Assembly: GCA_963774455.1 (NCBI GenBank)
Contig: CAVZFD010000004.1
Span: 124,001 to 188,000, forward strand
Direction: 5' to 3'
DNA length: 64,000 bases
Origin: DATFVA01 sp963774455
GTDB taxonomy: Bacteria > Bacteroidota > Ignavibacteria > Ignavibacteriales > Ignavibacteriaceae
Below are positions 46,909-57,000 of the stretch, piece after piece. The first letter of the stretch is position 1. Each line of letters begins with the position of its first letter. A model generated the notes under the pieces. That model was not told the DNA's origin and did not search any database. It saw only the letters and a list, made by a program, of their open reading frames with translations. A program made the position numbers and the translations under genes.

Positions 46909-47373
46909 TTATTTTATTTTTACTTCGATTTGTTTCGGTTTTGCTTCTTCAGATTTCGGAACGGTAATCGTTAACTGACCATCCCTGAATTCCGCATCAA
47001 TCTTGTCTTCCTTGATTTGTGAGGGAAGATTGAAAGATCTGAAGTACTTTCCATAGGCTCTCTCAACCCTGTGGAATTTCGAATTCTTCTTTTCAGATTC
47101 CTGCTTTCTCTCACCGCTGATGGTCAGCTGTCCATTCTCGTAATTTATCTTTACATCTTCCTTTTTGATTCCCGGAAGGTCAAGCTTTAAAGTATAAGCG
47201 TCATCGTTCTCACTAATATCAGTCAGAGGTGCCCATACAGCACTCTCATATTCAGCCACATCATCATCTGAATCGCCGAACCCAAATCTGCTGTTGAAAG
47301 AATTGAACAGTCTGTTGAACTCCCGTTCAATGTTTAATAAATCCTTTGAAGGATTCCATCTTACGATTGCCAT
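46909..47373 (-). CDS. Hsp20/alpha-crystallin small heat-shock protein
   Basis: A 154-residue ATP-independent holdase. The alpha-crystallin domain spans residues ~45-145: PLTDISENDDAYTLKLDLPGIKKEDVKI, the NGQLTISGERK strand and the conserved GQLTITVPK near the C-terminus, with a C-terminal PKQIEVKIK motif. The N-terminus MAIVRWNPSKDLLNIEREFNRLF is typical. Ribosome site GGAGG. A possible sigma-54-type promoter lies upstream. First gene of the chaperone block. Confidence 0.96.
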   Translation of the reverse strand: MAIVRWNPSKDLLNIEREFNRLFNSFNSRFGFGDSDDDVAEYESAVWAPLTDISENDDAYTLKLDLPGIKKEDVKINYENGQLTISGERKQESEKKNSKFHRVERAYGKYFRSFNLPSQIKEDKIDAEFRDGQLTITVPKSEEAKPKQIEVKIK

Positions 47374-47420
47374 ATTGTTTTCCTCCTTTCGTTTGTTTTG
47401 TTTTTGTCATAATTGGTTAA

Positions 47421-47435
47421 ACAACTAGAGTGCCA
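47421..47435 (-). promoter_or_regulatory. Possible sigma-54-type promoter of hsp20
   Basis: On the minus strand TGGCAC-N5-TTGT has the GG and G positions of the -24/-12 consensus (TGGCAC-N5-TTGC), with T for C at the last place. The start site would be near 47410, about 37 bases before the ATG at 47373. Only one sequence match supports it. Confidence 0.3.
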
Positions 47436-47906
47436 GATAACCAAATGCTCATAACCCTTTGTTAATAAAGAAGTTATAGACATTTAGCCTTTTAGGATAT
47501 AGTATGACAAAATGGCAGACTTTATAAACAAAATGATAGTCCATCTTATAAAAATGGCAAGATGCAGGACAAATTTTGCAAATGCGACCCTGGCCTGCAC
47601 AGGGGATCGCTAATTTATGGATATGGCTAGCCATAAAGACCATAAATCCCCCTAATGCGATGTTTAGAATCCCAGCCTCAAGTACTTAGCCATTAGCTTA
47701 TTCTGAATGTTCCAAAAGGTATTGCCAACTTGCTGAACGTATTCAAGACGTATTCAGGACGTATTCAGGACGTATTCAGAACGTATTCAAGCGTTGAGTT
47801 GAGATATTTCTGTCATTCGATAATTCCCCGTAGAGCCATTTCCTTGGATTGTTAATCCTTAATTATTTCCATATTTTTGCAGACTCGTTTCTGCTAATTA
47901 AACCAG
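47436..47906. other. Intergenic region between hsp20 and mnmE
   Basis: About 470 bp between divergent genes. It holds the 11-bp repeat array described separately. No other gene, hairpin or promoter match was convincing; a minus-strand open frame of 64 codons here lacks any gene-like features. Confidence 0.4.
47738..47792. repeat. Tandem array of an 11-bp unit (CGTATTCAGGA), five copies
   Basis: Units are CGTATTCAAGA, CGTATTCAGGA twice, CGTATTCAGAA and CGTATTCAAGC. The same unit forms the array at 9247-9301, almost 38 kb away. It lies 115 bp before mnmE. Confidence 0.93.
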
Positions 47907-49263
47907 ATGAAAAAATTTACCGAAGACACTATCACTGCGATTGCCACTCCTTCGGGAGTCGGGGCAGTCTCTGTAATCAGGGTCAGCGGTCCGGATTCTA
48001 TTGAAGTTGCTGATAGGATTTTCAGAGGAAAATCGAAGTTATCCGCTTCTGAATCCCATACTATTCATTACGGTGAGATTACCGACGAAAACGGTAGTTA
48101 TAGACGATGTGCTTATTTCTGTCTTCCGGAATCCTCATTCGTATACCGGAGAAGATTCTGTTGAGATAAGTACACATGGGAATCCTTTAATATCAAAGCA
48201 GATTATCGAACTGCTGCTACATTCTGGTGTACGACAGGCGGAACCGGGTGAATTTACAAAACGTGCCTATCTTAATAATAAGATAGACCTCGCACAGGCG
48301 GAGGCTGTCGCAGATGTAATTTCCTCAAGAACTGCAGCTTCACTGCGTGGTGCCCGGAATCAGCTGGATGGACGGCTATCCCAAAAAGTTGATGAGATAA
48401 GAAACTCCCTGATTAATGCTTCTTCTTTTGTGGAACTTGAGCTGGATTTCGCGGAAGAAGATGTAGAGTTTATAAACCTGGATGAATTAAGCGCCAGGAT
48501 AAAAAAAATTATATTTGAATTAGAAACTCTGCTTAAGAGTTATTCTTTTGGAAAAGTTATAAAAGATGGAGTGAACGTTGCCCTGGTCGGAAGACCAAAC
48601 GTAGGCAAGTCTTCCCTGCTGAATTATATTCTCAAGGAGTCTCGGGCTATCGTCAGTCATATTCCCGGGACTACACGCGATATAATCCGGGAGGATGTTT
48701 CAATTGACGGAATTCTTTTTAGATTGTATGATACGGCCGGAATAAGGATCTCTGAAGATATCATAGAGAAAGAAGGCGTTTTAAGGAGCCGTCAAGCCGT
48801 AATTGATGCCGATGTAGTCCTGCTGATAAACGATGTGGAACAGGAAAATTCCGGTGATCTGCTGAAGGAAATATCTACAATTACGGATCCCGGGAAAATT
48901 CTGACGGTGCTTAATAAAATAGATCTTGCAAAAGATTTTCCCGGAAGCTATGATGCAAGGGTTTCCGCAATTTCCGGTGAAGGAATTGAGAAGATGTTTC
49001 AGGTTTTGAAGAATAAGGCTCTCGGTTCTTCCTCATATAGTGAGAAAAATGCAGTTGTATCAAATTCCCGGCATTACGATTGTTTAAAAAGAGCAAAAGA
49101 GAGTCTTAAGAAGGCAGAGGAATCCGTTTCCGGGAAAATGAGCGGAGAATTCATTGCAGTAGACCTGCGGAAGGCAGCGGATGACCTTGGAGAAATTATT
49201 GGAATAGTGACTTCGGACGATATTTTGAACAATATTTTTACAAAATTCTGTATAGGTAAATAG
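47907..49263 (+). CDS. mnmE: tRNA modification GTPase MnmE, apparent frameshift
   Basis: With MnmG it adds the carboxymethylaminomethyl group at U34 of certain tRNAs. The N-terminal tetrahydrofolate-binding part starts MKKFTEDTITAIATPSGVGAVSVIRVSG. Near 48093 (GG within ACGGTAG) the frame shifts by one and continues VIDDVLISVFRNPHSYTGEDSVEI; the GTPase domain has GRPNVGKSSLLN, GTTRD and DTAG motifs, and the C-terminus ends FCIGK. The joined length of about 451 is normal. The break looks like a sequencing error. It is followed by two parS-like sites and mnmG. Confidence 0.95.
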
Positions 49264-49277
49264 TTCCACGTGAAACA
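49262..49277. promoter_or_regulatory. parS: parS-like site, first copy
   Basis: AGTTCCACGTGAAACA matches the bacterial parS consensus TGTTNCACGTGAAACA in 15 of 16 positions; the first base differs. It begins inside the stop codon of mnmE. ParB (Spo0J) is the expected binder. No parA or parB in the window. Confidence 0.85.
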
Positions 49278-49308
49278 AATGGAAACAAAGATATGAGATA
49301 ATCCACTT

Positions 49309-49324
49309 TGTTCCACGTGAAACA
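49309..49324. promoter_or_regulatory. parS: parS-like site, second copy
   Basis: TGTTCCACGTGAAACA matches the 16-base consensus fully. It is 47 bp from the first copy, just before the mnmG start at 49334. Confidence 0.93.
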
Positions 49325-49333
49325 TATGAATTT

Positions 49334-51214
49334 ATGATGAATAATTACGATATAGTAGTAGTTGGCGGCGGACATGCAGGAATTGAAGCCAGTTCCTCCG
49401 CTGCAAATATGGGATGTTCGGTTGCCCTTGTAACGATGGATAGGTATGCCATCGGAAGAATGTCGTGTAACCCTGCCATTGGCGGAACCGCCAAAGGGCA
49501 CCTGGTTCGGGAAGTTGATGCCCTTGGAGGTTTAATGGGCTTAATCGCAGATAAAACCGGCATACAGTTCCGAATGCTCAATAAATCCAAGGGCCCGGCC
49601 GTGTGGTCTCCGCGCTGCCAATCCGACAGAAAGCTTTATTCGGAAGAGGCATATAAACAGATAAACAGTATCCCACAGCTTGAGATCGTGGAAGATGCTG
49701 TTATAGATATTCTGACGGAAAATGATTCTGTGACGGGTGTCCTTACGGCCAAAGGAAAAGAGATTAAATGCAAAGCTGTGGTTCTGTCCTCAGGAACATT
49801 CCTGAACGGATTGATGCATACAGGACTCAAATCTACAAGCGGGGGACGTTACGGTGAAAAACCTGCAACTGGAATTACTGAAACTTTATTAAAGCTGGGT
49901 TTTGAGTCGGGAAGATTAAAAACCGGAACCCCTCCCAGACTGGCTAAAGATTCCATCGACTGGAATGCGGTAGACGTTCAGCCGGGGGATCAGGATCCTC
50001 AGCCTTTTTCTTTTAAGACAGATAAAAGAGATTTTCCATACCTGCCGCAGGTGCCTTGTCATATTACTTATACTAATGAGAAAGTTCACCAAATTCTTGA
50101 AAAAGGGTTTAATGACTCTCCCCTGTTCACAGGAAGAATCAAAGGAGTTGGTCCGCGGTACTGCCCCTCAATTGAAGATAAGATAGTTCGCTTTGCTGAG
50201 AAAAAGCAGCATCAGCTGTTCCTTGAACCGGAAGGGCTGGATAGCGACCTCATCTATCTGAACGGATTCTCCTCCTCCCTGCCTGCGGAAATCCAAGCGG
50301 AGGCTATCCGTCAGATCAAAGGCCTGGAGAATGTCGAAATGATTCGCCCCGGTTATGCGGTCGAATACGATTTCTTCCCGCCGCACCAGGTGGATCTGAC
50401 CCTGGAAACAAAGCTGATAAAAGGACTTTACTTTGCGGGACAAATAAACGGTACTTCCGGTTATGAAGAAGCTGCAGCTCAGGGAATTGTTGCCGGTATA
50501 AATGCCGCACTGAAAATTCAGGGCCGTCCCGAATTCGTTTTGAAAAGAAGCGAAGCTTATATCGGTGTGCTAATAGATGACCTGGTTAATAAGTCAACTG
50601 ATGAACCTTACAGAATGTTTACTTCAAGGGCTGAACACCGGCTGGTTCTTAGGCAGGATAATGCCGACCGCAGACTTATGAAATTTGGCTGTGACTTTGG
50701 ATTGATTGAGAAAGATAAATATGAAGATCTCGATAAGAGAGATAATCTTATAAACGAAAGTATAAAGCTCTTAAACATGCTGAAGCTGCATGCACGGGAT
50801 ATAAATCCTCTGCTGGAAAGTAAAGGTTTTAACGGAATCGATTCCACCGAAACAATTTCAAAGCTCTGCAAACGTCCCGGACTTACGCTCGATGAGCTCC
50901 TCAGGGTAAACGGCTTCGGCGGAGAGAGGCTGGTGCAGGAATTACTGAACGACCCGGCTTCACTTAATCAGGTTGAGGTTGAATTAAAATATGAAGGTTA
51001 TCTGAAAAGGCAGGAAGAAAATATACTTCGATTGGAAAAATATGAAGAAGTTGATATTCCTTTAACATTAAACTATTCACAAATAAAAGGATTATCAACT
51101 GAGGGCCGTGAGAAGCTGAACCGCGTCAAACCCCGTTCTATAGGGCAGGCAGGCCGTATATCGGGAGTTACACCTTCAGATATTTCTATTTTATTGGTAT
51201 ATTTGAAAAACTAA
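49334..51214 (+). CDS. mnmG: tRNA uridine-5-carboxymethylaminomethyl modification enzyme MnmG
   Basis: FAD-dependent partner of MnmE. 626 residues; DIVVVGGGHAGIEASSSAANMG is the FAD dinucleotide fold, and GGTAKGHLVREVDALGG, RMLNKSKGPAVWSPRCQSDR and GEKPATGITETLL are family signatures. The C-terminal helical domain ends LLVYLKN. A second ATG lies directly after the first, at 49337; either may be used. It is followed by rsmG (gap 15 bp), as in many bacteria. Confidence 0.98.
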   Translation: MMNNYDIVVVGGGHAGIEASSSAANMGCSVALVTMDRYAIGRMSCNPAIGGTAKGHLVREVDALGGLMGLIADKTGIQFRMLNKSKGPAVWSPRCQSDRKLYSEEAYKQINSIPQLEIVEDAVIDILTENDSVTGVLTAKGKEIKCKAVVLSSGTFLNGLMHTGLKSTSGGRYGEKPATGITETLLKLGFESGRLKTGTPPRLAKDSIDWNAVDVQPGDQDPQPFSFKTDKRDFPYLPQVPCHITYTNEKVHQILEKGFNDSPLFTGRIKGVGPRYCPSIEDKIVRFAEKKQHQLFLEPEGLDSDLIYLNGFSSSLPAEIQAEAIRQIKGLENVEMIRPGYAVEYDFFPPHQVDLTLETKLIKGLYFAGQINGTSGYEEAAAQGIVAGINAALKIQGRPEFVLKRSEAYIGVLIDDLVNKSTDEPYRMFTSRAEHRLVLRQDNADRRLMKFGCDFGLIEKDKYEDLDKRDNLINESIKLLNMLKLHARDINPLLESKGFNGIDSTETISKLCKRPGLTLDELLRVNGFGGERLVQELLNDPASLNQVEVELKYEGYLKRQEENILRLEKYEEVDIPLTLNYSQIKGLSTEGREKLNRVKPRSIGQAGRISGVTPSDISILLVYLKN

Positions 51215-51229
51215 TTTTAGGGAATTTTT

Positions 51230-51913
51230 ATGGTGGATGTTCAGGAACGATACCTTAAAGAATTGCAGTCATTTTATTGGGAAAACGCTTTTAATCCTGA
51301 TATCATGAAAATTGAACGTCTGGCTTATTTTGCTGAGTTAGTTGCCGAAAAAAATGAGTCAGTAAATCTGATTTCACGCCGGGATATCGGTAATATAATT
51401 GAAAACCACGTATTTCTCTGCTCATATATTACCAAATTCGTTCCGGAAAAAGCCACCCGTTTCCTGGATATTGGTACAGGAGGCGGATTTCCCGGAATTC
51501 CGCTTGCAATTATGCGTCCCGAACTCCAGGGCATTCTCGTTGATTCAACGAATAAAAAGATAAACGCCGTAATAGATTTTATCGATAGATTAAAACTCGG
51601 AAATATTATTGCCGAAAATGATAGGGTAGAGAGTCCCGAGTTTATCGAAAAATATAGAGACAGTTTCGATCTCATCGTCAGCCGTGCTTCTGTTCCTCTT
51701 ATTATTCTCTTCCGTTATTCTCTTCCTTTAATTAAAGAGAAAGCTTACATGCTTGCAATAAAAGGAGGGGATCTAGATTCCGAATACAAGAAGGCTGAGA
51801 TGAAGTATAAATCCTACATCAAGAAATCAACCATCTTCGAGCTCTATTATAAACCTTCTAATGTCCGTAATCAGAAAGGAAAGAAATTAGTTTTACTGGA
51901 ACTCCATAAATGA
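51230..51913 (+). CDS. rsmG: 16S rRNA (guanine527-N7)-methyltransferase RsmG
   Basis: SAM-dependent methyltransferase of 16S rRNA. 227 residues; the SAM-binding glycine motif is FLDIGTGGGFPGIPLAI and LVDSTNKKINAVIDFI follows. The downstream VSRASVPLIILFRYSLPL matches the catalytic-end region. The last four bases overlap the start of murQ (ATGA). Confidence 0.97.
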   Translation: MVDVQERYLKELQSFYWENAFNPDIMKIERLAYFAELVAEKNESVNLISRRDIGNIIENHVFLCSYITKFVPEKATRFLDIGTGGGFPGIPLAIMRPELQGILVDSTNKKINAVIDFIDRLKLGNIIAENDRVESPEFIEKYRDSFDLIVSRASVPLIILFRYSLPLIKEKAYMLAIKGGDLDSEYKKAEMKYKSYIKKSTIFELYYKPSNVRNQKGKKLVLLELHK

Positions 51914-52839
51914 GTTCTTCCACTGATAAGAAGAAGTTGTTCGAAGAGATAAGTTCACTTAAAACAGAAGCTCGTAATGCTGCTTCAATGAATATTGATA
52001 CGGCCTCTGTTGGTGAAATCCTGAAAATTATAAATGACGAAGACACGACTGTCCCTTCCGCTGTAGAAAAAGAAATTCCTTATATCGAAAAAGCTGTGGA
52101 TCTCATCGCTGCTTCCTTTAAAGCAGGGGGGAGATTAATTTATTTTGGAGCCGGTACAAGTGGACGACTGGGAGTGATTGACGCAGCCGAATGCCCTCCC
52201 ACCTTCGGCACTGATCCTGAACTTGTTCAGGGATATATTGCCGGCGGAAAAGAAGCGATGTTCCGGGCGCAGGAGGGTGCTGAAGATTATGAAGAGAATG
52301 GTGCTGCAGATGTTGTCAAAGCCGGAGTAAATAAAAATGATATCGTGTGTGGTATTGCCGCCAGCAGAAGAACTCCCTATGTAATCGGTGCAGTTAAAAA
52401 GGCAAAGCAGCTTGGTGCTAAAACGCTTTTTATTACATGTAACCCGCGAAGCGAGTTTAATATTAAAGAAGTTGACGTTGCTATTTGTCCTTACGTGGGT
52501 CCCGAAGTTGTAATGGGCTCCACAAGGATGAAGAGCGGAACAGCCCAGAAACTGGTGCTGAATATGCTTACAACCGCTTCTATGATACGCCTCGGCAAGG
52601 TATATGAAAATATGATGATCGATCTCCAGATGACTAACAAGAAGCTGGTTGAAAGGTCAAAACGGATTATAATGACGATTACCGGACTTTCATATGAAGC
52701 AGCAGAAGATTATCTTGAGAGAGCCGGCGGACACGTAAAAACAGCTCTGGTGATGATACTGGCTAAAGTCGATGCAGATGATGCACGCAGCCGGTTGAAA
52801 AAGGCAGATGGATTTGTAAGAAAAGCTATTGAAATATAA
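51910..52839 (+). CDS. murQ: N-acetylmuramic acid 6-phosphate etherase
   Basis: Cleaves the lactyl ether of MurNAc-6-phosphate, giving GlcNAc-6-phosphate, in peptidoglycan recycling. 309 residues with the SIS domain (RLIYFGAGTSGRLGVIDAAECPPTFG) and the CGIAASRRTPYVIGAVKKA and GSTRMKSGTAQKL motifs; the catalytic Glu is expected in ECPPTF. Translationally coupled to rsmG. No phosphotransferase partner for MurNAc is nearby. Confidence 0.97.
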   Translation: MSSSTDKKKLFEEISSLKTEARNAASMNIDTASVGEILKIINDEDTTVPSAVEKEIPYIEKAVDLIAASFKAGGRLIYFGAGTSGRLGVIDAAECPPTFGTDPELVQGYIAGGKEAMFRAQEGAEDYEENGAADVVKAGVNKNDIVCGIAASRRTPYVIGAVKKAKQLGAKTLFITCNPRSEFNIKEVDVAICPYVGPEVVMGSTRMKSGTAQKLVLNMLTTASMIRLGKVYENMMIDLQMTNKKLVERSKRIIMTITGLSYEAAEDYLERAGGHVKTALVMILAKVDADDARSRLKKADGFVRKAIEI

Positions 52840-52857
52840 CAACAAATTTCTGGGTCG

Positions 52858-53166
52858 ATGAAAAATTATACCTGGAGCTACGATAAAGAAAGCGTTCCCA
52901 CCCCGGTTAAGATCGAGTTTATCTTAAAATACGGCGACCTGGATGAAATTGATGAAGTCATCAAAGAATTCGGTGCTGAGTACTGCAAAGAAATTTGGAT
53001 TAGAAAAATTATATCAGACGTAAGATTTAAGAGATTAAACTATTTTCTCGCAAGGTTCTTCTTTAATATTTCGTCCGATAGAACCACGATTCTAAAATTT
53101 TTAGAAGAAAACCAGAGATGGAGGTTCAAAGGAGTAAAACTCGAACTTGCCAGGAACAAGAGTTAG
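52858..53166 (+). CDS. Putative antitoxin-like protein (DUF6922-like)
   Basis: A 102-residue basic/acidic helical protein with FILKYGDLDEIDEVIKEFGAEYCKEIWI and RFKRLNYFLARFFFN, a pattern that I recall from DUF6922-like partners of AbiEii-type genes. It is 27 bp upstream of an AbiEii-like gene in the same direction. No ribosome site is clear. It may be the antitoxin or DNA-binding half of a toxin pair; that is inference from position and motif. Confidence 0.65.
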   Translation: MKNYTWSYDKESVPTPVKIEFILKYGDLDEIDEVIKEFGAEYCKEIWIRKIISDVRFKRLNYFLARFFFNISSDRTTILKFLEENQRWRFKGVKLELARNKS

Positions 53167-53193
53167 TCTTTCTATTAATCAAAGATAAGTTTT

Positions 53194-53853
53194 ATGAAGA
53201 CAGAGGAATTTAAGGTTAAAGAATACCTTGATCCTAAAACAGCCGAAGTTTTAAGTTCACTTTCCGATATGGAGGAAATTAAAAACTTTACATTAGTCGA
53301 CGGTTCGGCTCTTTCTTTACATCTACATCATCGGATTTCAGAGTATCTGGATTTTTTTACATGGCATCAAAAATTAGATGCTGCAGGTATTGATCCTATA
53401 TTAAAAAATATTGCCGCCTTATATCCAACAAAAATAGTGAATAATTATTCTGATGGATTAGATCTTAGCATTAATGGCGTTAAAGTAACATTCTTTGCAA
53501 GTTACTGGGATAAATTAAAGGAAAGAGAAAGTTTATTAAACAAATCATTCATTGGTAGATTAGAATTAATCACCGCAATGAAAACCAATGCACTTTCTTT
53601 GAGGGCAAGGTTTCGTGATTATTATGATTTATATGTGATCACAAAACAAATATTTGATATAAACAGGGTTTTGGAAATTTCATTAGAATACATTCCGGGC
53701 ATGACAAAAAAGATCTTCGCTATGCAACTAGTTTATACTGAAGATATCGAAGATGAGAATATAGAACATCTTCGTCCGGTATTTGATGTTTCTCTGACTG
53801 ACATCAGAATATTTTTCGAAAATGAAATTAAGAAATTATTGGCAGCAGATTAA
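53194..53853 (+). CDS. AbiEii/AbiGii-like nucleotidyltransferase with altered active site
   Basis: A 219-residue protein of the nucleotidyltransferase AbiEii/AbiGii toxin family. The motif in relatives is GGTALALHLGHR-S-x-DLDFF; here it is LVDGSALSLHLHHRISEYLDFF, with G37-S38 kept, but Tyr51 where the first metal-binding Asp is usual, while D53 remains. The RDYYDLYVI motif is present. The GAT-to-TAT change would be a single base. So activity may be weak or lost. Paired with the upstream small gene; sits between murQ and mfd, breaking the housekeeping run. Confidence 0.8.
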   Translation: MKTEEFKVKEYLDPKTAEVLSSLSDMEEIKNFTLVDGSALSLHLHHRISEYLDFFTWHQKLDAAGIDPILKNIAALYPTKIVNNYSDGLDLSINGVKVTFFASYWDKLKERESLLNKSFIGRLELITAMKTNALSLRARFRDYYDLYVITKQIFDINRVLEISLEYIPGMTKKIFAMQLVYTEDIEDENIEHLRPVFDVSLTDIRIFFENEIKKLLAAD

Positions 53854-53921
53854 GAACTTAAAGCTTTACGCAACAAATACGAAACTTTTATGGTATAACA
53901 TTGTACATTTATTAGATTTCT

Positions 53922-53944
53922 ATTAGTTGCTTGTAGCAACTAAT
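53922..53944. other. Perfect 9-bp inverted repeat after the AbiEii-like gene
   Basis: ATTAGTTGC (53922-53930) pairs with GCAACTAAT (53936-53944) across TTGTA. No U-run follows. It may be a weak terminator or a protein-binding site in the 156-bp gap before mfd. Confidence 0.45.
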
Positions 53945-54009
53945 TGCGACGTTGATAAATATCCAGGCCGGAAATTGCAGCCGGCGGTGATTGCGGCAGT
54001 TACGGATTT

Positions 54010-57000
54010 ATGAATTACATAGTTAAAGAATTTCTCGACACGAAGGTTATTAAAAATATCCAGGGGATAATTACGTCCGTTACCGCGGGAAAAGAACCTT
54101 TTTATATTTCTCCTCTTTACGGCTCATCTAAAAGTTTCCTCATAAATGGACTTTCAAACAAAGAAAAACAGCTGGTTATCCTTCTACCCGATTCAAAAGC
54201 TGTGGATGAACTCAAGGTTGAACTAACCGTACTGGGACTATCAGATAAGCTTCTCGTTGTAAATGAGTTTCGTCCCGAACCTCTCCAGGAAACCCTAACA
54301 GAAATTACAAAACGCGATAAATTTATTGTTTTATCCACTTATAATATCCTTAATTGCGAACTTCCTTCACGGGAAAGAGTCAGTGAGCAAACCACACATA
54401 TCCAGGTAGGCGGAAATCTGTCCTATAACGATGTAATTGAATATCTGAATCTGCTCAATTACCAAAAGGATAAATTCGTGGAAGGGCCGGGAGATTATTC
54501 GCAGCGTGGTTCAATTATCGACTTCTGGTCGTACAGCGAGAAAAATCCGGTAAGACTCGAATTCGACGGTGACTTCCTTGAATCGATCAGGTACTTCGAT
54601 CCTGAAAGTCAGCGCTCAATTGAACAGATCGCTGAGGTTACACTTGCAGCCTCATTAAGCAGCAGTGATGGCGGGCGGTTTTGCAGATATTTTTTCATAC
54701 CTGGATGATCCGTTGATACTTGCTTCCTCTTTTGAACTTAAGAATAATAAAACTGATGGATTCAATTGTTTTACCGAACTGAATACCCGCTAAACCTGAA
54801 GTGCCGACAGCTGAAGAACCCGATGATATTACTTACATCGATGATTTCCCCGAGGAAAAGGATGACGAGCTGGATCAAATTCCCGTCGAAGCAGATCATT
54901 CTGAAGATTATAAGAAGCTACCTGGCTGTTCCGGGAACAAAATGGGTGCTCGAAGAAGAACTCGGAGGAGGAAAAGGGAGGATCGAGACAGGAATTTCCG
55001 ATTCCCCATCAATAAATTCGAATTATGAGATACTCTTTAACACCCTAAAAGATTATGCAGAGAAGAGTTTCCGGATCATCATTACTTCAGAGAATGAGCT
55101 GCAGACGTCACGACTCAGGGATCTTTTAAGCGAATTTAAAAAGGAACTCGCCGCTTTAATCGAATCCGGCAAAGTAAAAATTGAGACCCTCGCAATTAAG
55201 AAAGGGATTCCTTTTAAAAGAAGAAAAATTACTTATCCTTACCGACTACGAGATCTTCAATAAACCATATAGAACGAAAATACCTACTTCGCGTAAATAC
55301 AAAAAATCTAAGTCTAAAGCATTTGCATCAATTAAGAGAGGGGATTTTGTTGTTCATGAAGATTACGGAATCGGCAGATACACGGGACTTGAAACAATAC
55401 GAATAGGTGAAGCAGAACAGGAATCGATGAAGCTCCAGTTTGCAGAAGGGGGAATTGTTTATGTTAATCTCAATTACCTTACACTTGTAAAAAAATATTC
55501 CTCTAATGATAATCTTAGTCCTGCTCTTTCTACTCTCGGTACAGCCGACTGGGTAAACACCAAGACCAAAACAAAGAAGAAAATTAAAGAAGCTGCCCGC
55601 GAGCTTATTGAGCTTTATGCCAGGAGAAAAGCGACACAGGGGTATTCTTTCGGTACAGACACAGTGTGGCAGAAGGAACTTGAGGCATCATTCCTCTATG
55701 AAGATACGCCCGACCAGGAAAAAGTAACCGAAGAGGTAAAAACCGATATGGAAGCGGAGAACCCGATGGATAGGCTGGTCTGCGGAGATGTGGGATTTGG
55801 TAAAACAGAGGTAGCTATCCGTGCAGCATTTAAAGCAGTGCAGGATGGAAAACAAGCTGCTGTGCTTGTGCCTACGACTATCCTTGCAGAACAGCATTAT
55901 AATACATTTAAAGACAGGCTTACCCAGTTCCCGGTCTCCGTTGAGGTGATGTCAAGGTTCCAGTCAAAAAAAAGGCAGGCGGAAATTGCAGGCAGTCTGA
56001 AGGAGGGAAAGGTTGATGTAGTAATAGGTACACATCGTCTTCTTTCTAAGGATATCGCTTTCAAGGATCTTGGTCTCTTAATAATCGATGAAGAACACCG
56101 TTTTGGTGTAAAAGCCAAAGAGAAGCTTCGTTCTTATAAAGTCAATGTTGATACGCTAACACTTACCGCAACTCCCATTCCCCGTACACTCAATCTATCT
56201 CTCCTCGGTGCGCGGGATCTATCGATCATCGCAACTCCTCCGCCGAACAGGCAGCCGATATATACACAGGTTGCAATTTTTGATATCCATAAAATCAAAG
56301 AATGGATAATGACCGAACTAAGGAGGAACGGACAGGTTTATTTTGTGCATGATCGCGTGCATTCAATTGAGAAGCTGGCAGGCTACATCCACAAATACAT
56401 TCCTGATATCCGGGTGGCAATTGCACATGGACAGATGAAGGCAAGTCAGCTCGAGAACGTTATTCACGGTTTTCTAAACAGGGAGTATGATGTCCTGCTT
56501 TCAACAAAGATCATCGAATCGGGTATAGATATTCCCAATGTCAATACAATCATCGTGAACCGTGCCGACAGGTTTGGACTTGCAGAACTTCACCAGCTTC
56601 GCGGAAGAGTAGGAAGGTCAAACAGACAGGCCTACGCATATTTTATAGTTCCGTCACTTAACGGGATCAACAAAAAAGCATTAAGAAGACTTCAGGCAAT
56701 AGAAGAATTTACCGATGTGGGGGCCGGTTTTAACATCTCTATGCGTGATCTTGAAATAAGAGGAGCCGGAAATCTCCTCGGTACCGAACAGACCGGTTTC
56801 ATTAATGAAGTAGGATTCGATTTATATGTAAAGATGATCAATGAAGCTGTAGAAGAACTAAAATACCAGGAATTCAAAGAAATATTTAAGAGTCTTCCCA
56901 AACAGGAAGAGAGAACCGAACCCAGTATTGATGCATATTTCGATATCGGCATCCCAAAAGACTATATGCCGGAGCAGATGGACAGGTTGAATTTTTATAC

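Noticed and set aside
47374..47460. CIRCE (HrcA) element before hsp20
   Set aside because: Only a single GGCACTC half-like stretch was found; the second arm of the inverted repeat is missing.
47449..47643. 64-codon minus-strand frame upstream of hsp20
   Set aside because: No ribosome site, domain or conserved look; it overlaps the hsp20 leader region.
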